This document shows, piece by piece, positions 1-11,793 of a stretch of DNA of 64,000 bases (its first letter is position 1; every line of letters begins with the position of its first letter). Both the position numbers and the translations under genes were made by a program. The notes beneath the pieces were generated by a model, which was given only the letters and a program-made list of their open reading frames with translations, made no database searches and was not told where the DNA came from. The stretch is from assembly GCF_050624435.1 (NCBI RefSeq), contig NC_134546.1:16887001-16951000 (forward strand), read 5' to 3'. The stretch comes from Tenrec ecaudatus. Its lineage: Eukaryota; Chordata; Mammalia; Afrosoricida; Tenrecidae.

Positions 1-39
1 CCAAACCCAAGGTCCCAATGAGATTTATTTACATTTTCA

Positions 40-250
40 TCCACAAACTCTGTAGCTTTGGCCTTTCCACTTAGGTTTTTTTTATCTAGTTTGAGTTTGT
101 TTTTGTAGATGGAGTGACATAGGGGTCCACATTCATTCTCATTCATATGATGCCCCGTTGCCCCAAACACTTGTTGAAAAGACTAATTTTCATTGCATTC
201 TTCTTTTGAGCTTAAGAAACTGGGAACATTGTTACTAAAGAAACTACTAT
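40..250 (-). mobile_element. L1 ORF2 fragment, antisense
   Basis: The stretch ttgagtttgtttttgtagat, followed by ggggtccac and acttgttgaaaagac, matches the well-known antisense L1 ORF2 C-terminal region. It duplicates a part also present near 2080-2170, so it is a separate copy. Confidence 0.6.
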
Positions 251-2184
251 TTTACTTTGCAATCTGATGCAACACGCACATCTGGTAGCGCCTGGTAAAC
301 TTCCCTGTACACCCCTGAGAAAATGAGGGTGAACGAGGAGAACTAACAGATTGATATTATTATGAAATTATTTTGACCTCTCAGACCTCTGAAAGCACCT
401 CAGGGCGCCCTGGGGGTTTCTGACCACTCTGACAAACACTGCTCTCCAGAAAAACGACCGCAAAATCATTTCAGGGCCTGATTCTCTGCACTGCTGCCAA
501 CACCGGGCATCCTGTTTTGTTTGTTTCTTCGTTTGTTTGAAATCTTTGCTAATTTGTTAAGCAGAAGGCAGGATCTCTTCGTGGCTTTAATTTGCATTTG
601 GGAATGTCTGCTTATGCCGGATTCTTCTTTATGATTTTTGCCATTTTTGTTTCTTCTTTCCAGAATTGTACACTTCATTTCTTTTCCCTTATTGACTGTA
701 AGAGCCCTCTCTCTCTACATGAGAGTCAGGACATTCACCTTTGTCATGAAATGTTTTTTTACGTGCAAACAAGTTTATTCTTATTTCGACATAGACACAT
801 TTATCTGGATTTGCCATAGTTTTTGTCCTTTCTGTTTGCCCTACCCAAAGTCAAATTGTCCTCCTGAAAAATACCAATTAAACTCCCCCCAGCAGTGTGT
901 GAATGACCCATTGTTTATTTGACCTAAGATAGCATTAGGAAGTACCTGATCGGGACTTTTATTTTCTAATTTTTATGATTTTTTTATCAGTACTTTCCTA
1001 TTACTAATATGGCCCATCCGTTTTTATTCAGTTAATTATTCGGGTGCTGGACAGGAGGTGAGTTTCACTGATATGCAAGCTGGATGGAAGCATTTGAGGT
1101 TCCCCTTCCTCTGGGAGAAGGAGTGGGCTCATCTGGGTGGGCCTCTGGGCCTCAGGCCAAGATGGCCATGCCCAGCAGGGGGCTGTCGCACTGTCCCCAG
1201 AAGCGGGGCTGTACCCGAAACTTTAGCCAGGCATTTGGGTCCCCAAGAAATGAAAGCTTGTTGAGGAGAAAACAATGACCCGTTTCTTAAGAAGAGAAGC
1301 TTTCGTCTTTAGAACAAGAAAAGGAAACTAGAACTTAACAGCCTGACAGGATATTCTAGCTAACCACAAATTCACAGAATTAAAACTTAGCTACAGAGAC
1401 CTTCTCCTTTCGCAACTTTCCGCAACCAGCACCAGTAATGCTACCTCCCACTGCTTGACTGCTCTCTGATAAAGGTAATCAGAAACCGTCACAGAGTGGA
1501 TTTTGTGTCCAAGGGAACTAGGCCCCATTAGCTGGGATTTTTTCCATTTCAATACTGTTTCCCACATCCTTACCCACACTGGAGAGTTCCCTTTGCCAGG
1601 TTGGCAAGAGGGGAAGGAAAAAGAGGGTGGGGGTGGGTGGGTTACAGTACTGTTTGAATTTTCATTTAGATTACTGGTGAATAAAATTTTCATTTAAAAT
1701 AAGTTTGTCAGATCTTTGCATTACTCCTAAAGTAAATGGCCGCCTCGCATCTTTTTCTATTGGCACAGTCGTATTTTCTTATTGACCCGGGAGCTCATCG
1801 AGTAAAATATTAACCCATCACCATATGGACTGCATTCTCCCTCCCTCGTAACGTCTCCGTTGGCTTTTAACTTCTGCTCTGCAGGCATTTCTAATGATTA
1901 AGTAGCTCAATCCATCAATCTTTAACTTGATGCTTTTTCTGTATTTACTGTCAGGCTTGGGAAGTCCTCCCCGGCCCCGCCCCACCCACAACAGTTATTT
2001 TAAAGGTTTCCTTTTTTTTTCTCTCTCTCTCCAATATTTTGTGTATTTTAAAAATATATATTTAAATATTTAATCCATCTGAAATTTATTTTGGAACTAT
2101 GATGGAAAGAGTTTATCATTTTAGCCCCATTTTACTGGCTGTTTGCCCCAGTGATATTTACTGAATAATCCAGGAATTGCAACT

Positions 2185-2395
2185 ATGTGTCTGTGGGCAG
2201 TCAGGCTCCCCCTCGCCTGGGCCCCTGGAAGACATGTCTAATCAAACGCAGAACTCACTCCCTCGGTCTAGCTAAACCGAGATCGGGCCTCACAGCGGCT
2301 ACATCCTACCTCTGAGATTTGGAATGAGAATAAAAGCTTTTTTCACTTTCGACACGAATCCGAATCCACGCTTTCTCTCACTGATGTGAGATGAC
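2185..2395 (+). mobile_element. Possible short LTR-like fossil inserted in the L1
   Basis: About 210 bases interrupt the antisense L1 sequence. The insert begins with TGTCTGTGGG and contains gagaataaaagc, resembling a polyadenylation region of an endogenous retroviral LTR. No internal retroviral sequence adjoins it. The family is not recognised and the call is tentative. Confidence 0.25.
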
Positions 2396-2818
2396 TTTAT
2401 TAGATAGCACATTCTTTATTTATTTTAATTGCAGACTTTCCTTTCTGTTTCATTGGTCTGTCTGTCTTTTCCTGGGCCAGTCCCACACTGCTGGTAGGTA
2501 CTAAATGGTAATGACTGGCAAGGTAAGCTTTTACTGTGGTCAACATTTCCTTGACGATTTTTCTCTCATCTAATTTCTGGCCAAATGTATTTTATCATAT
2601 TTTCTCTAAAAAAACATTTTTTTAAATACTCAATCAGATTTTCCCAGCTAGGCCCATGGAATTTCCATTTTAAGGATTCCCTTTATATGTCAGAAGAGGT
2701 TATCCTGAGAGATCTTATTCTTTGCTGGCTAGGTTTATTCCTGGGTATTTTAAGCATGTGATTGGTGTTATAAATGAGATCCCTTTTCCCAACATAATAT
2801 CTGACTACTTCTTTAGTC

Positions 2819-3001
2819 CAGCAGTTCTCAACCTGTGGGTCATGACCCCTTTGGGGGTTGAACAACCCTTTCACAGGGGTTGCCTGATTCATAACAGTAG
2901 AAAATGGCAGTGATGAAGTAGCAACGAAAATAATGTTATGGTTGGTTAAGGGGGTCACCACAACATGAAGAAGGCACTGTATGAAAGGTTGAGAACCACT
3001 G
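2819..3001 (+). mobile_element. SPIN/URR1-like non-autonomous hAT DNA transposon
   Basis: The 183-bp element has inverted ends CAGCAGTTCTCAACC and GGTTGAGAACCACTG (13 of 15 paired). Between them lie the family's GTGGGTC-TGACCCCTTTGGGGG stem and a GGGTCACCACAACATGA motif near the right end. Flanking octamers ctttagtc (2811-2818) and gtctagaa (3002-3009) share the central TAG expected for the NTCTAGAN target of this group, although the duplication has decayed. It has no ORF. It sits inside an older antisense L1, so it is younger than that L1. Confidence 0.85.
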
Positions 3002-3339
3002 GTCTAGAATGCAAGCTTCATGGGAGATTGGCACACTGTGGTCTTAGTGTGTCTTTATTTTATTTTTATCTAGGACGTCTTTCATTTGTAGCAGACAATC
3101 CTGCTGAATTGTTTTATCAGTTGTTTGGGCTTTTCTTTTTTATTTTAGTTTTTCAAGTGATTCGATGGAATATTGTTTTGCAACTATTCATATTGAAAAT
3201 GCCCTGCTTAAAAATGTGTTCACTTGCAGTAATAAGGAGTCTGTCATTCTTTTGAAATATGTGCTGAAGAGCTGATCATGGACCATCATCTGGTCACCTG
3301 CTGTATTTTTCATCCTGAATAAAAATAATCTTAACACAA

Positions 3340-3361
3340 ACACACACACACACACACACAC
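3340..3361 (+). repeat. (CA)n microsatellite
   Basis: About ten CA dinucleotides in an uninterrupted run. Confidence 0.95.
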
Positions 3362-3595
3362 GTCTTCCTGACATTTCTGGTACCAGTTCTAGTGCTTTGC
3401 TGGTCAATGTGATCCTCAGATGAAAACAAATTTGAAAGGCAGAAGATCACTGGTCCCGCTTTGCAGATGTTCAGAAGGATGCCTGTGTACAGATAGAGGT
3501 TCAGTGGACAGCTGGGCATACAGGCCTTGAGGAGACCTGCAAGAAAGACATTTGAGGAGTTCATGTAAAATTGACTGTGGGGATGGTTGCTCAAC

Positions 3596-3665
3596 CCTTG
3601 AATATGTTTAAAGCATTGACTTGTATCATATGTGAATTATATGTCAATAAAACTTTTTAAAAATT
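3596..3665 (+). mobile_element. L1 3' end
   Basis: The motif tgtgaattatatgtcaata followed by aaact and an A-rich tail is the typical L1 3' terminus. Only the terminal 70 bases are clear. Confidence 0.6.
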
Positions 3666-4154
3666 TTTAATGAGTTGGAAGTTCATATTGTGCGAGAGAG
3701 GAACACCAACAAAATTCAAGATTAAATCTAGAAGAAAAGAGAGAATGAGTACCATCAATATGAAAGCAGGGCAGAGGAAGAAAGAGGAAAGCCGGAAGGG
3801 AATTGGGAGGAACTCATTCAGAAGATGAGTGGCAATCACTACAGAGAGGAGTCACAGGAGGCCAAAGATGAGCCATGAGGGAGAGGAAGTGGTCAATTCA
3901 GCCGGAAAGCAGGTCCGGGATTTAGCCAGGAAGTTTGTCGGTGACCTGGCTGTGAGTTCAGGGCTGTGATGGAGTAGAAGCGACCAGGGGAGAAGGAGAG
4001 AAGTGAGGTTTTTCAGTCCACAGTCAGAGGCCTCCCGAAAGAAGCTGAGCCAAAAAGATAATCCAAGAGTGGTCACTAAATTAGAAGGGAGAGAGTCCAT
4101 GAAGAAAAAAAAACAGTCCTTGAAGATAGTTGGATTTTCAGACTGTAACCCTTG

Positions 4155-4320
4155 GAAGGTATAAAAAGCTAACAGGCTGGCTACTAACTGAAAGGTTGGT
4201 GGTTCGAGTTCATTCGGAGATGCCTCAGGAAAAAGTCCTGGCCATATTATACTTTAAAAACTTTTTTTTTTAATCAGTCGGTGAAAACCCTCGGGAACCA
4301 CAGGCCTGCGGTGACACCTA
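4155..4320 (+). mobile_element. Decayed AfroSINE copy
   Basis: Degenerate A/B-box-like head (ggctactaactgaaaggttgg, ggttcgagttc) and later gggaaccacaggc. The copy is old and partial. Confidence 0.5.
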
Positions 4321-4496
4321 TGGGGTTGCCTGGAGGGAGCATGATCTGTACAGCGACTGGGTTTGGGTTAACTGAGGATGTTTATCAACTGAACAGAAAA
4401 GACAGTCAAACTGACTGAGTTTGAGAAAGGGAGGGAGTGGGAGGGGAGTTATGGCGTGCCAAAGCACCGCACTAGTAGAAGGAAGGGGCTCCTGAC

Positions 4497-4732
4497 GTGG
4501 GGATCCTGCTAGCCTTGACCATCGAGTCTGACTCATGGTGACCCCATACCTGTCCGAGTAGAACTGTGCTTCATAGGGTTTTCTCAACGGTAATTCCCCC
4601 CGCCACCCCCCACCACCACCGAAGTGGATCTCCAGGCCTTTCTTCCCAGACACCTTTGAGTGGACCGGACCACTAACCTTTCAGGTAGCAGCGAGCCTGT
4701 TAGTTTTTTATACTCCCCAGGGACTCCTGGTA
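4497..4732 (-). mobile_element. AfroSINE, older subfamily
   Basis: Reads from tail (accatcgagtctgactcatgg) to head (ccagggactcctgg) on the minus strand. A C-rich expansion near 4597-4622 lies in the middle. Confidence 0.75.
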
Positions 4733-5354
4733 AGAAGTCCTCCTCTTTTTCTGAAGTGGGGAGAGGGAGAATCTAAGATAAAGTTCCCCATAGTGTCCTT
4801 TCTCCACCAGATGGAGAAAGGAGAGCTGGGAGGGGCAGTGAAATGCGGCTGCCCTGCTACCTTGCTGACTGCGGAGGATGCACCTTGCTGACAAGAGCTC
4901 CTGCTCTCACCCAGGCTGCAAACCCTACCTCCACCTGGCTACAGCCTCCAGAGAGTCTGACTTAATTGTTCTGGTTTGGGTCTGCACCTCAGAAAATGTA
5001 AAAGCTGCCCAACCAATTTTAATGTGTGGTCATGGCACTGAATTACAGGGATGAATAATGGACTAAAGTGTATGACAAGTGACTCCCAGAAGCCCTGGGC
5101 TTGTGTGGGAGCTGCAGACATTCCCCTACTTGTAGGTGGATAAATTCCCAAATCACTGGGCCCCTCAGTCAGGCTCTGAATTGCACCCCCTTCCCCCAGT
5201 TTCCTGGAGAGGAATTCCTTGGCAGGACAGCCCAGCAATCAATCCCTAGTGTGACAATGGAGTGCAGTGTCAGGATTGTCTTAATAATGATGGTAAAACA
5301 TGCCTTTCCATTTGATAACCAAACCCTCAGCCTGGTTTTACCACGCATGCACGA

Positions 5355-5357
<3 letters not shown>

Positions 5358-5391
<34 letters not shown>

Positions 5392-5413
5392 TGTCTGTCT
5401 GTCTGTCTGTCTA
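5358..5413 (+). repeat. (TG)n followed by (TCTG)n
   Basis: About 16 TG units followed by about five CTGT units. This compound microsatellite has alternating purine-pyrimidine sequence. Confidence 0.95.
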
Positions 5414-5975
5414 TATCTATCCAGCTGACAACTGAGGAACAAAAGTTACTCTGAGGCTTGGAGCAGAAGGTTGATTCATGCTGCTTGGCTTCAGAGACCA
5501 CAGGGCTGCCACCCCCTGTGGGGTAGGGTCTGGGTGGGATGACCCGAAATCAGAGTGGATCCCCTGAACTCCCCACCCTGGCCCTGGACAAGGCTAGATT
5601 TGGGGCCAACCAAAATGTTATGTTTTGCGTTTTTTTTTTTTTTAATTAAGACAGAAAGTGTAACTTTCCTCTTATGATCACAAGTTTCCCAGTGGACGCA
5701 GGCCAGCTGACACAAGGGTGAGCCCAGCGGGTGGCGGGAGACTGGGCAAAAGCGTGGGGCTGTTCGCACAAGGATCAGGGTAGCTTGCTTCAACACCAGC
5801 CTCAGACCTGACACAACAGAAGTCCTGGGCCAAGCCTGGCCATCCCTGAGAGGGGAGAGCCTCATGGGAGACAGAACCCGCCCAGAGGAACGCATGCATG
5901 GAAGCATACAAGGCTCAGGAAACATTAAACCTGACTGTCTTCATGTAGTTATTGAGCACTTGAAAAATCAAGAAC

Positions 5976-6160
5976 AAAACAAGCCAGTGAGCTGACTCTG
6001 ACTCATAACGACCCTATAGAACAGGGTAGAAATGGCCCAGTAGGTTTTCAAGACCCTAACTTTCCAAGAATAGACAGACTTATCTTTCTCAGAGAGGCAG
6101 GGGTTTCAACCTGCTGATCTTGCAGTTAGCGGCCCAACTCATTACCCACGACGCCGCTTG
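5976..6160 (-). mobile_element. AfroSINE
   Basis: Antisense tail gactcataacgaccctatag, then the middle and the head cctgctgatcttgcagttag. Confidence 0.8.
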
Positions 6161-6744
6161 AAGTATGAATGAATTGAGATGTACAATACAGCGGGCCTCC
6201 AAAGTTGATGGGAAGATGGAACTAAAGAGAATGGAATTTTCCACAAATGGCACTTTATGAAGCCAGATTTCAAAGGCTTCCTATGGGCATGGGGTGGGTG
6301 GTGGAGGGAAGGGGAATAAAAAAGACCTTACACTTTATTATTAATTTTGATAGTGACCCCATGTTAAAACGAGACGGGTGTGAGCATATTGAGGTAACTG
6401 AAATGCGTTAATAAAATTAATTTCACCTCTGGGGCTCAGCTTTTTTCAAGATCACTGTGAGAAAATTCTAAACTAGCCATGTGGACATGAATGGATTTCT
6501 ACTGGACAGGTGGCACTAACTCCATCATCAATGAACTTGCTTGGGAATCTAGTCTATTCAAGAAGCAGGAGGGTTCTAAATAACCCCTACGGGGCTGACA
6601 CTCGCCTGGGACTCTACTGACTTAGGTCAGAGAGTTGAGTCCCTTGTATTAACCATTAGGCAACGCTGCCCCTCTGATTGAGGCCCTAGTCAGGATGCGT
6701 CCCGGACAGTGCTGCCTCATGGCAGCAAACACTGGGTTAAAAAT

Positions 6745-6866
6745 CAACATACCTTTTTAAAAATGATGATGGAAACATATGGACAAATGTGCTTGACACA
6801 ATGGATGTTTGTATGGATTGTGATAAGAGCTGTAGGAGCCTCCAATAAAATGATTTTTAAAAAAGA
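6745..6866 (+). mobile_element. Afrotherian L1-type 3' tail
   Basis: Block atggattgtgataagagctg followed by ccaataaaatgattttt and an A-rich tail. The copy is strongly 5'-truncated. Confidence 0.8.
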
Positions 6867-6977
6867 AAAGAAAGAAACCCACATCGGTATGAATGCTTCA
6901 TCCAGGCGTGACCTTGTGGGTTCATTGACACATCCCTAGGACCTTGAATTGTTCCTAATGTATCATAAGTTCTCCAT

Positions 6978-7065
6978 AAAGACTTGGTGATGCAATGTAT
7001 GAATGTCTGTATTGTGATAAGAGTTTATGAGCCCCCCCCCAATAAAATGATTTTTTTAAAAAACA
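6978..7065 (+). mobile_element. Afrotherian L1-type 3' tail
   Basis: A second, shorter copy: gtattgtgataagagttta, a C run, then aataaaatgattttt and A-rich DNA. Confidence 0.75.
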
Positions 7066-7611
7066 CTTGGTGATGAATTAATAATGTATTAAATAAAAAA
7101 GATGATAAAATCACTCTGCTCTTCCCTCCCTCCCAGGCAGCACGACTTCACTGACTCCTTGCAGGAGCCCGGGAACTCAGAATAAACGTCTCCTTCTCCT
7201 TCTCGCCATCTGGACCTCTGTCCATCTTTGAGGCCAACCTAATAGAGGGTACCGAGATAGCATTGCAAAGCCTGGTGCGGACTAGGTGAAGGCGAAGGTG
7301 ACCAGGGCTAGGAATCCTTCACACCATCAGCCACTTTGGTCCCTAAATCCTGAAGGAGGGGCTCTCCCCCAGGGAGCCCCCAGGGGAAGAACGTGGACCA
7401 CAAGTGGGAGGTTGTCTCCCTGGAAATGAAAGAGCGGCAAATTCTAACATAGCCACGTTCTGAAAATCCATCAGAGCACAGTCACTGGACAAGAACTCCT
7501 GGGGGCTGGGTTGTGCCCCTGGATCTTCGTGGTTTCAAAAAGACCTTCCCAGTTGTTTCCCAGGTCCAGGGTGCCACAGGTCTCTCCCGTTGTGCACAGG
7601 GCAGCCCACTG

Positions 7612-7925
7612 GGGTTTTTTTTAAATCATTTTATTGGGGACTTGTACAATTCTTATCACAATCCATGCAGACATCCATTGTGACAAGTGCATTTGTACAT
7701 TTGTTGCCATCGTCATTCTCAAAACATTTGCTTTCTAAGCCCACCATTTTTCTACCTTGCTTCCAGGATGTGCTTTAGAATGTTTATCGATCCGTTTCTC
7801 CCAGATTTAAAATCTGACTCCACCTCCACCCTACTGCGCCCATTACCTGTAGTCAATACAAACAAACACATAATTCTCCAAGGCTTCAACATTGGGTCAC
7901 AAGCTACATTTTTTTAAAATCCCAT
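7612..7925 (-). mobile_element. Afrotherian L1-type 3' tail, antisense
   Basis: Begins with the reverse complement of the shared 3' end (aaatcattttattgggg) and continues through cttatcacaatccatgcag and the aaaacatttgctttctaag block. Confidence 0.85.
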
Positions 7926-8139
7926 TTCCTTCAGAGAAGTGCCTTCCTCTTGCTCTCAGTCTACTCTGTCCTGTATCTCTCTGTCCACCTCCCGACAGGA
8001 CAGCCCACTCCAGGCCATGTCTGCCCTTCAGCTCGCATCCCAGTCCTGGCCCGTGTTGGTGTTGGGTGCCTGGAGGTGATGCCAACTCCCGGCAAACCCA
8101 TGTGAGCGAGTTAAAACTCCGCCTTTGGGTTCTCTTGGC

Positions 8140-8222
8140 TGGCTGTTCTCTTTAGAGCACTAGGAGCTACTGGGAGGTTTGAGCCGCTAATCTTTCGGTT
8201 AACAGTCAAGCGCTTCCAGATT
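8140..8222 (-). mobile_element. AfroSINE head fragment
   Basis: The reading gccgctaatctttcggttaa with the following agcgcttcc is the antisense SINE head. Tail sequence is poorly preserved. Confidence 0.5.
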
Positions 8223-8235
8223 CCTTTTCCTGGTA

Positions 8236-8385
8236 TATAAACCCCCTGCCACGGAGTCAATTCTGACTCATGGGCTTTCTGAGGCTGGACATCTTTATGG
8301 AAGCAGAGATTCTCAAATGTCTCCCCAAGAGGACCTAGTGGATTTGAACCAGGGACCTCCCAGGCAGTGCTGTAACAGGACAGAA
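8236..8385 (-). mobile_element. AfroSINE, old copy
   Basis: Antisense tail ggagtcaattctgactcatg, then the middle block and ggatttgaaccagggacctc. It is adjacent to another fragment in the same direction. Confidence 0.55.
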
Positions 8386-8924
8386 CCTCATAGGCTCTGG
8401 AAATGTTTACTGCCTGAAATGTCTGCACCTATGTGAACCAGGACTATTGGACGGGGCAGTTTCTAAACTCCCAGTCCTAGCTCCTGGGGAAGCTTCTCTG
8501 AGGAACATAACTCTAAGCTGCTTAGACTTTAACCTAGTTCATACAGACAGTTGTTGCGGTTTCCCAACCAGAAAAACAGACAGGTGCTCTGACCAAAGGT
8601 TTCAAAGTTTCTTATTCTTCCCCCTCCCGCCTCCTACCCTTGTGAACCCTTCATCATTTATCAATTATTTTTATTTTCATATTTTACAGTCTCCCTTCAC
8701 TTAGGTTTCTGTTGTTTGTCCCCCTGGCTGATGTGTGTGTCGTATGTTATTCATTCAGTTTCTTATTCATACAGTCATTTTTTTTATGTCTCAGTTTTTT
8801 GTGTTTTTTAAAGTTTATTTATTTATTTAAAATTATTTGTTAATTTTTATCAAAGCATGCAATTAAGTTACAACTCAGTCAGATATTTTAAGTGCCATTA
8901 AGACAAGACCATCTTAAGTATAGT

Positions 8925-9715
8925 TACTACTCTGGTGGGCATAATGGGTTTCACCTGGGACTACTGACCAAAAGGTCAACAGTTCAAAATCACCATCTGC
9001 TCCTCAGGAGGAAAATGAGGCTTTATACTCCCATAGAAAGTTTCAGTCTCCCATCACAGAAGGGTCACAAGGAAGGGACCAGTCAATCAGACTGCAGTAT
9101 AGCACCGATGAAACACACACTACTCCTCTGGTTCTTTGAGGCTTCCTCACCCCACCCCACCCCACTATCATGACCCCAGTCCTGCCTTTCAGTTCTGGCT
9201 AGACAGGAGCATGTACACTGGTACAGATAAGAACTCACGTCACATGGAACCCAGGTCAGATGAACCCCTCAGGAACAGAAATGGGAGGTGCGATACCAGG
9301 AGGGTTGGGGGAAAGGAGGGGCAGAAGGGGAGGAAGGGTCAACCTATTGCAGTGATCGACGTATAACCACTGTATAACCACCCCCCACCAGAGCGACAAA
9401 CAACAGAAATGTAGGTGTAAAAATATGAAAATAATTTATAATTTATCAGGGGTCCAGGAGGGTGGGAAGGTGGGAGAAGGAAGGGGGAAAGAGGAGCCGA
9501 TACCAAGAGCTGAAGTAGAAAGAAACTGTTTTGAAAAGGATGATGGCAACATATGTACAAATATGCTTGATACAATTGATGTATGGATTGTGATAAGATC
9601 AGTAAAAGTCCCCCATAAAATGATCTTTAAAAAAAAAAGTCTGTCTCAGAAACCCACAGGGGCAATCCTACTTGCCCTAGGGGTCGCTGTGAGTCAGAGG
9701 TGACTGGAGTTCTAG
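8925..9715 (+). mobile_element. AfroSINE split by an L1-tail insertion
   Basis: The head and middle are at about 8925-9050 (gactactgaccaaaaggtca to agtttcagtctc). The SINE resumes at about 9640 (gtctcagaaacccacagg) and ends near 9712 with the gggtcgctgtgagtcag tail. The intervening 590 bases are an L1-type tail. Confidence 0.85.
9052..9637 (+). mobile_element. Afrotherian L1-type 3' tail inserted in a SINE
   Basis: Carries the family's internal blocks in order (cactatcatgacccc, ctagacaggagcatgtacac, tttataatttatcaggggtc), ending ccataaaatgatcttt plus poly(A). A short repeat of the type cagtctc / ctgtctc flanks it, consistent with target-site duplication. Confidence 0.85.
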
Positions 9716-10004
9716 ATGGAGAAACCTCTGCACTGGGATTTGTTTCAAAGCAAACCATCAAAAGCTCCTTCCAGGAAGCAGAGCATCAGACCTTTCATTC
9801 TTAGAGAGGGTGGAAAAGAAAGGATTCCTGGCAACAGAGAACTATCTCAAAGGTGTTTATATTATAGTATCCTACCATCACTCTTGTGCAAGGTCTTGGT
9901 CATCTGCCACTCAGCTGAGGACTGCAGAACAAGCAAACGTGGTCTCTGGCTGACCATGATCAATGTCACTTGACTCATTAAAGACCCAGTTTTATGAGGG
10001 AGGT

Positions 10005-10086
10005 GATCTCCATTGTATAGTCTAGGAAATTAAGGCTCTGAAGGGGCAAGTCACTTGCTTAAATTTATATGACTGGCAAGTTGAAG
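10005..10086 (-). mobile_element. MIR fragment
   Basis: The stretch ggaaattaaggctctgaagg followed by caagtcacttgc is the conserved MIR core, antisense. Confidence 0.6.
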
Positions 10087-10087
10087 A

Positions 10088-10290
10088 GGAGGGCTCTGGT
10101 GGGGTAGTGGTCACGCACTGGGCTGCTAACCACAAGGTCAGCAGTTCAAAACCACCAGTGAGAGAAAGACGAGGTTTTCAACTCCTGTGAAGAGTTACAG
10201 TCTCGGAAACCCACAGGGGCAATTCTACCCTGTCCTCTAGGGTCACTATGAGTTGGCATCGACTCGATGGCAGTGAGTTTGGTTTGGGGA
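10088..10290 (+). mobile_element. AfroSINE, full length, with target-site duplication
   Basis: Well-preserved copy from gggctctggtgg to gatggcagtgagtttgg. Flanking repeats tggcaagttgaag (10075-10087) and tggcaagttgagg mark the insertion. It is a good local reference for the family. Confidence 0.95.
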
Positions 10291-11034
10291 TTGGCAAGTT
10301 GAGGAGCCAAGATTCAAAGCTCAGATTTGGAAGGAGACAACAAGAAAGAAAGAGGCACAGGCCACCGTGTTCCCACTCTACCACGTCTCTGGACTCACTG
10401 GCTGCTGTTGGATAATCGATGGCTTTCTGGTTTGCGTTTGGGTTTGAGGGCCCCTTTCCCAACCAGGTTTGGCTATGGTTACCTAAGCCAAAGTGGGATG
10501 TTATGAGGAGGCTGAGGGGGCTCGGAAAACGATGGAAGAGGCAAGACAACAGGCCCAGGCTGGCAGGGACGGAGTGGCCGAGGAAGCTTCCCTCCAGGAC
10601 ACAGCGACGTCCGTGCTGCGGCTCTAAGCTTGCCTGGCTCCGGGACTCTGTTCAGGTTCTCAATTCCCAGGAGAGAGACTCGGTTTGCCTGCCTGGGTTA
10701 GGTGTCTGCCCAGTGGCCCTGGAGTGTGGTTACTGAGACTCCTTCTGGTGTGGGAGCTTCTCAGAGAAAGGGAATCCTCTTCGGGAGGCATAGTTCCCAT
10801 GCACAGCCTCAGAAGATACTGTTCTTGAGGAGAGCAAAGGGGAGAGGAACGGCCTTCTCACTTCTAGACCCTCCCATAGGAAAGTCCTGAGCTACAAAAT
10901 TCAGTCTCTTTTGCAAGTTGTTCCGTGTGTCCTGACATCACCACTCTCCCACCACCACCCTCTGCCGTCCAGCTGATTCTGATGCATAACCGCTCCAAAA
11001 GACAGAGGAGGACTGCCCCATGGGACTGCCAGAG

Positions 11035-11216
11035 GAGCCCAGGGTACCAGTCCGCCGTGGGTTAGGTATTGGGCTGATAACTGCAGGCTCTGTGCTGCAA
11101 ACTCAACAGCCACTTTGTGGGAGAAAGATGTGGCTTTCTGTTCCCATAGTTACGGTCTCAGAACCCCCGGTCTGGGTAGCTATGAGTCGAAATCCACTCA
11201 GTAGCAATGGGTTTAT
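11035..11216 (+). mobile_element. AfroSINE
   Basis: Head gggttaggtattgggctgat, middle gggagaaagatgtggctttc and tail agctatgagtcgaaatccac. Confidence 0.8.
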
Positions 11217-11671
11217 TTTCTTGTGGTGTTTTGTTTGTTTTAATCTTGACAGAATCAAACTGCCACCCAGGGGGGTGGAATTCTTGCAATAATTCTGCAG
11301 TGTTGATCTCCCCAAAGCCATGGAAATGTGAAAACTCGCCTTAACGAAACCAAGGTGACTACACTGGTGCTTTTCATCCAAAGGCACTTCTGGGAGTCTA
11401 GCAGGTTCTAGATCAACACAGGCAAGCACACAATCTAGAAAGCTCAAACGTACCTGACAGGGTGGCTCACTCACCAAGTGTCAGGGGAAGCCAGCCCCTA
11501 ACACAGCATTACGGGGCCAGTGAAGATTGTAGTAAAGTTATCGAGAGCATGAAAGATAGAAGAGAAGTATTGAAATGGAGTGAGACACAATTCATGGTAG
11601 CATGCTCACCTCAGTCCCGCTTGGTGGTCCACGTGGAGGGAGAGAGAAAGAATCTTTAATGCTAGCCCAGG

Positions 11672-11793
11672 CTATTATTATATTATATTATATTATATTA
11701 TATTATATTATATTATATTATATTATATTATATTATATTATATTTATTGTATTGTATTATATTATATTATATTATATTATATATTATATTATT
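11672..11793 (+). repeat. (TATTA)n pentanucleotide array
   Basis: About 120 bases of near-perfect 5-bp period, with one interruption near 11742-11755 (tttattgtattg). It lies next to an unremarkable flank. Confidence 0.97.

Larger units (their letters stand above)
490..3260 (-). mobile_element. Ancient L1 LINE, antisense, discontinuous
   Basis: Several blocks read as antisense L1 ORF2 and 3' region: about 560-700 (gccatttttgtttcttc type), 1700-2170 (ending ctgaataatcca), 2400-2510 (cattggtctgtctgtc) and 2700-3200 (gggtattttaagcatgtgattg, leading into the RT region). The blocks are in L1 order, so they probably come from one heavily decayed copy. It is broken by a unique stretch (about 1020-1690), a short insert at 2185-2395 and the hAT element at 2819-3001. 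Confidence 0.6.

Noticed and set aside
5101-5501. Frames on both strands across the (TG)n/(TCTG)n array
   Set aside because: The peptide repeats (VCVCVC, THTHTH) simply translate the microsatellite.
7100-7260. aataaacgtctccttctcc stretch resembling an LTR end
   Set aside because: Only a short polyadenylation-like stretch is suggestive. No boundaries, terminal repeats or family match could be seen.
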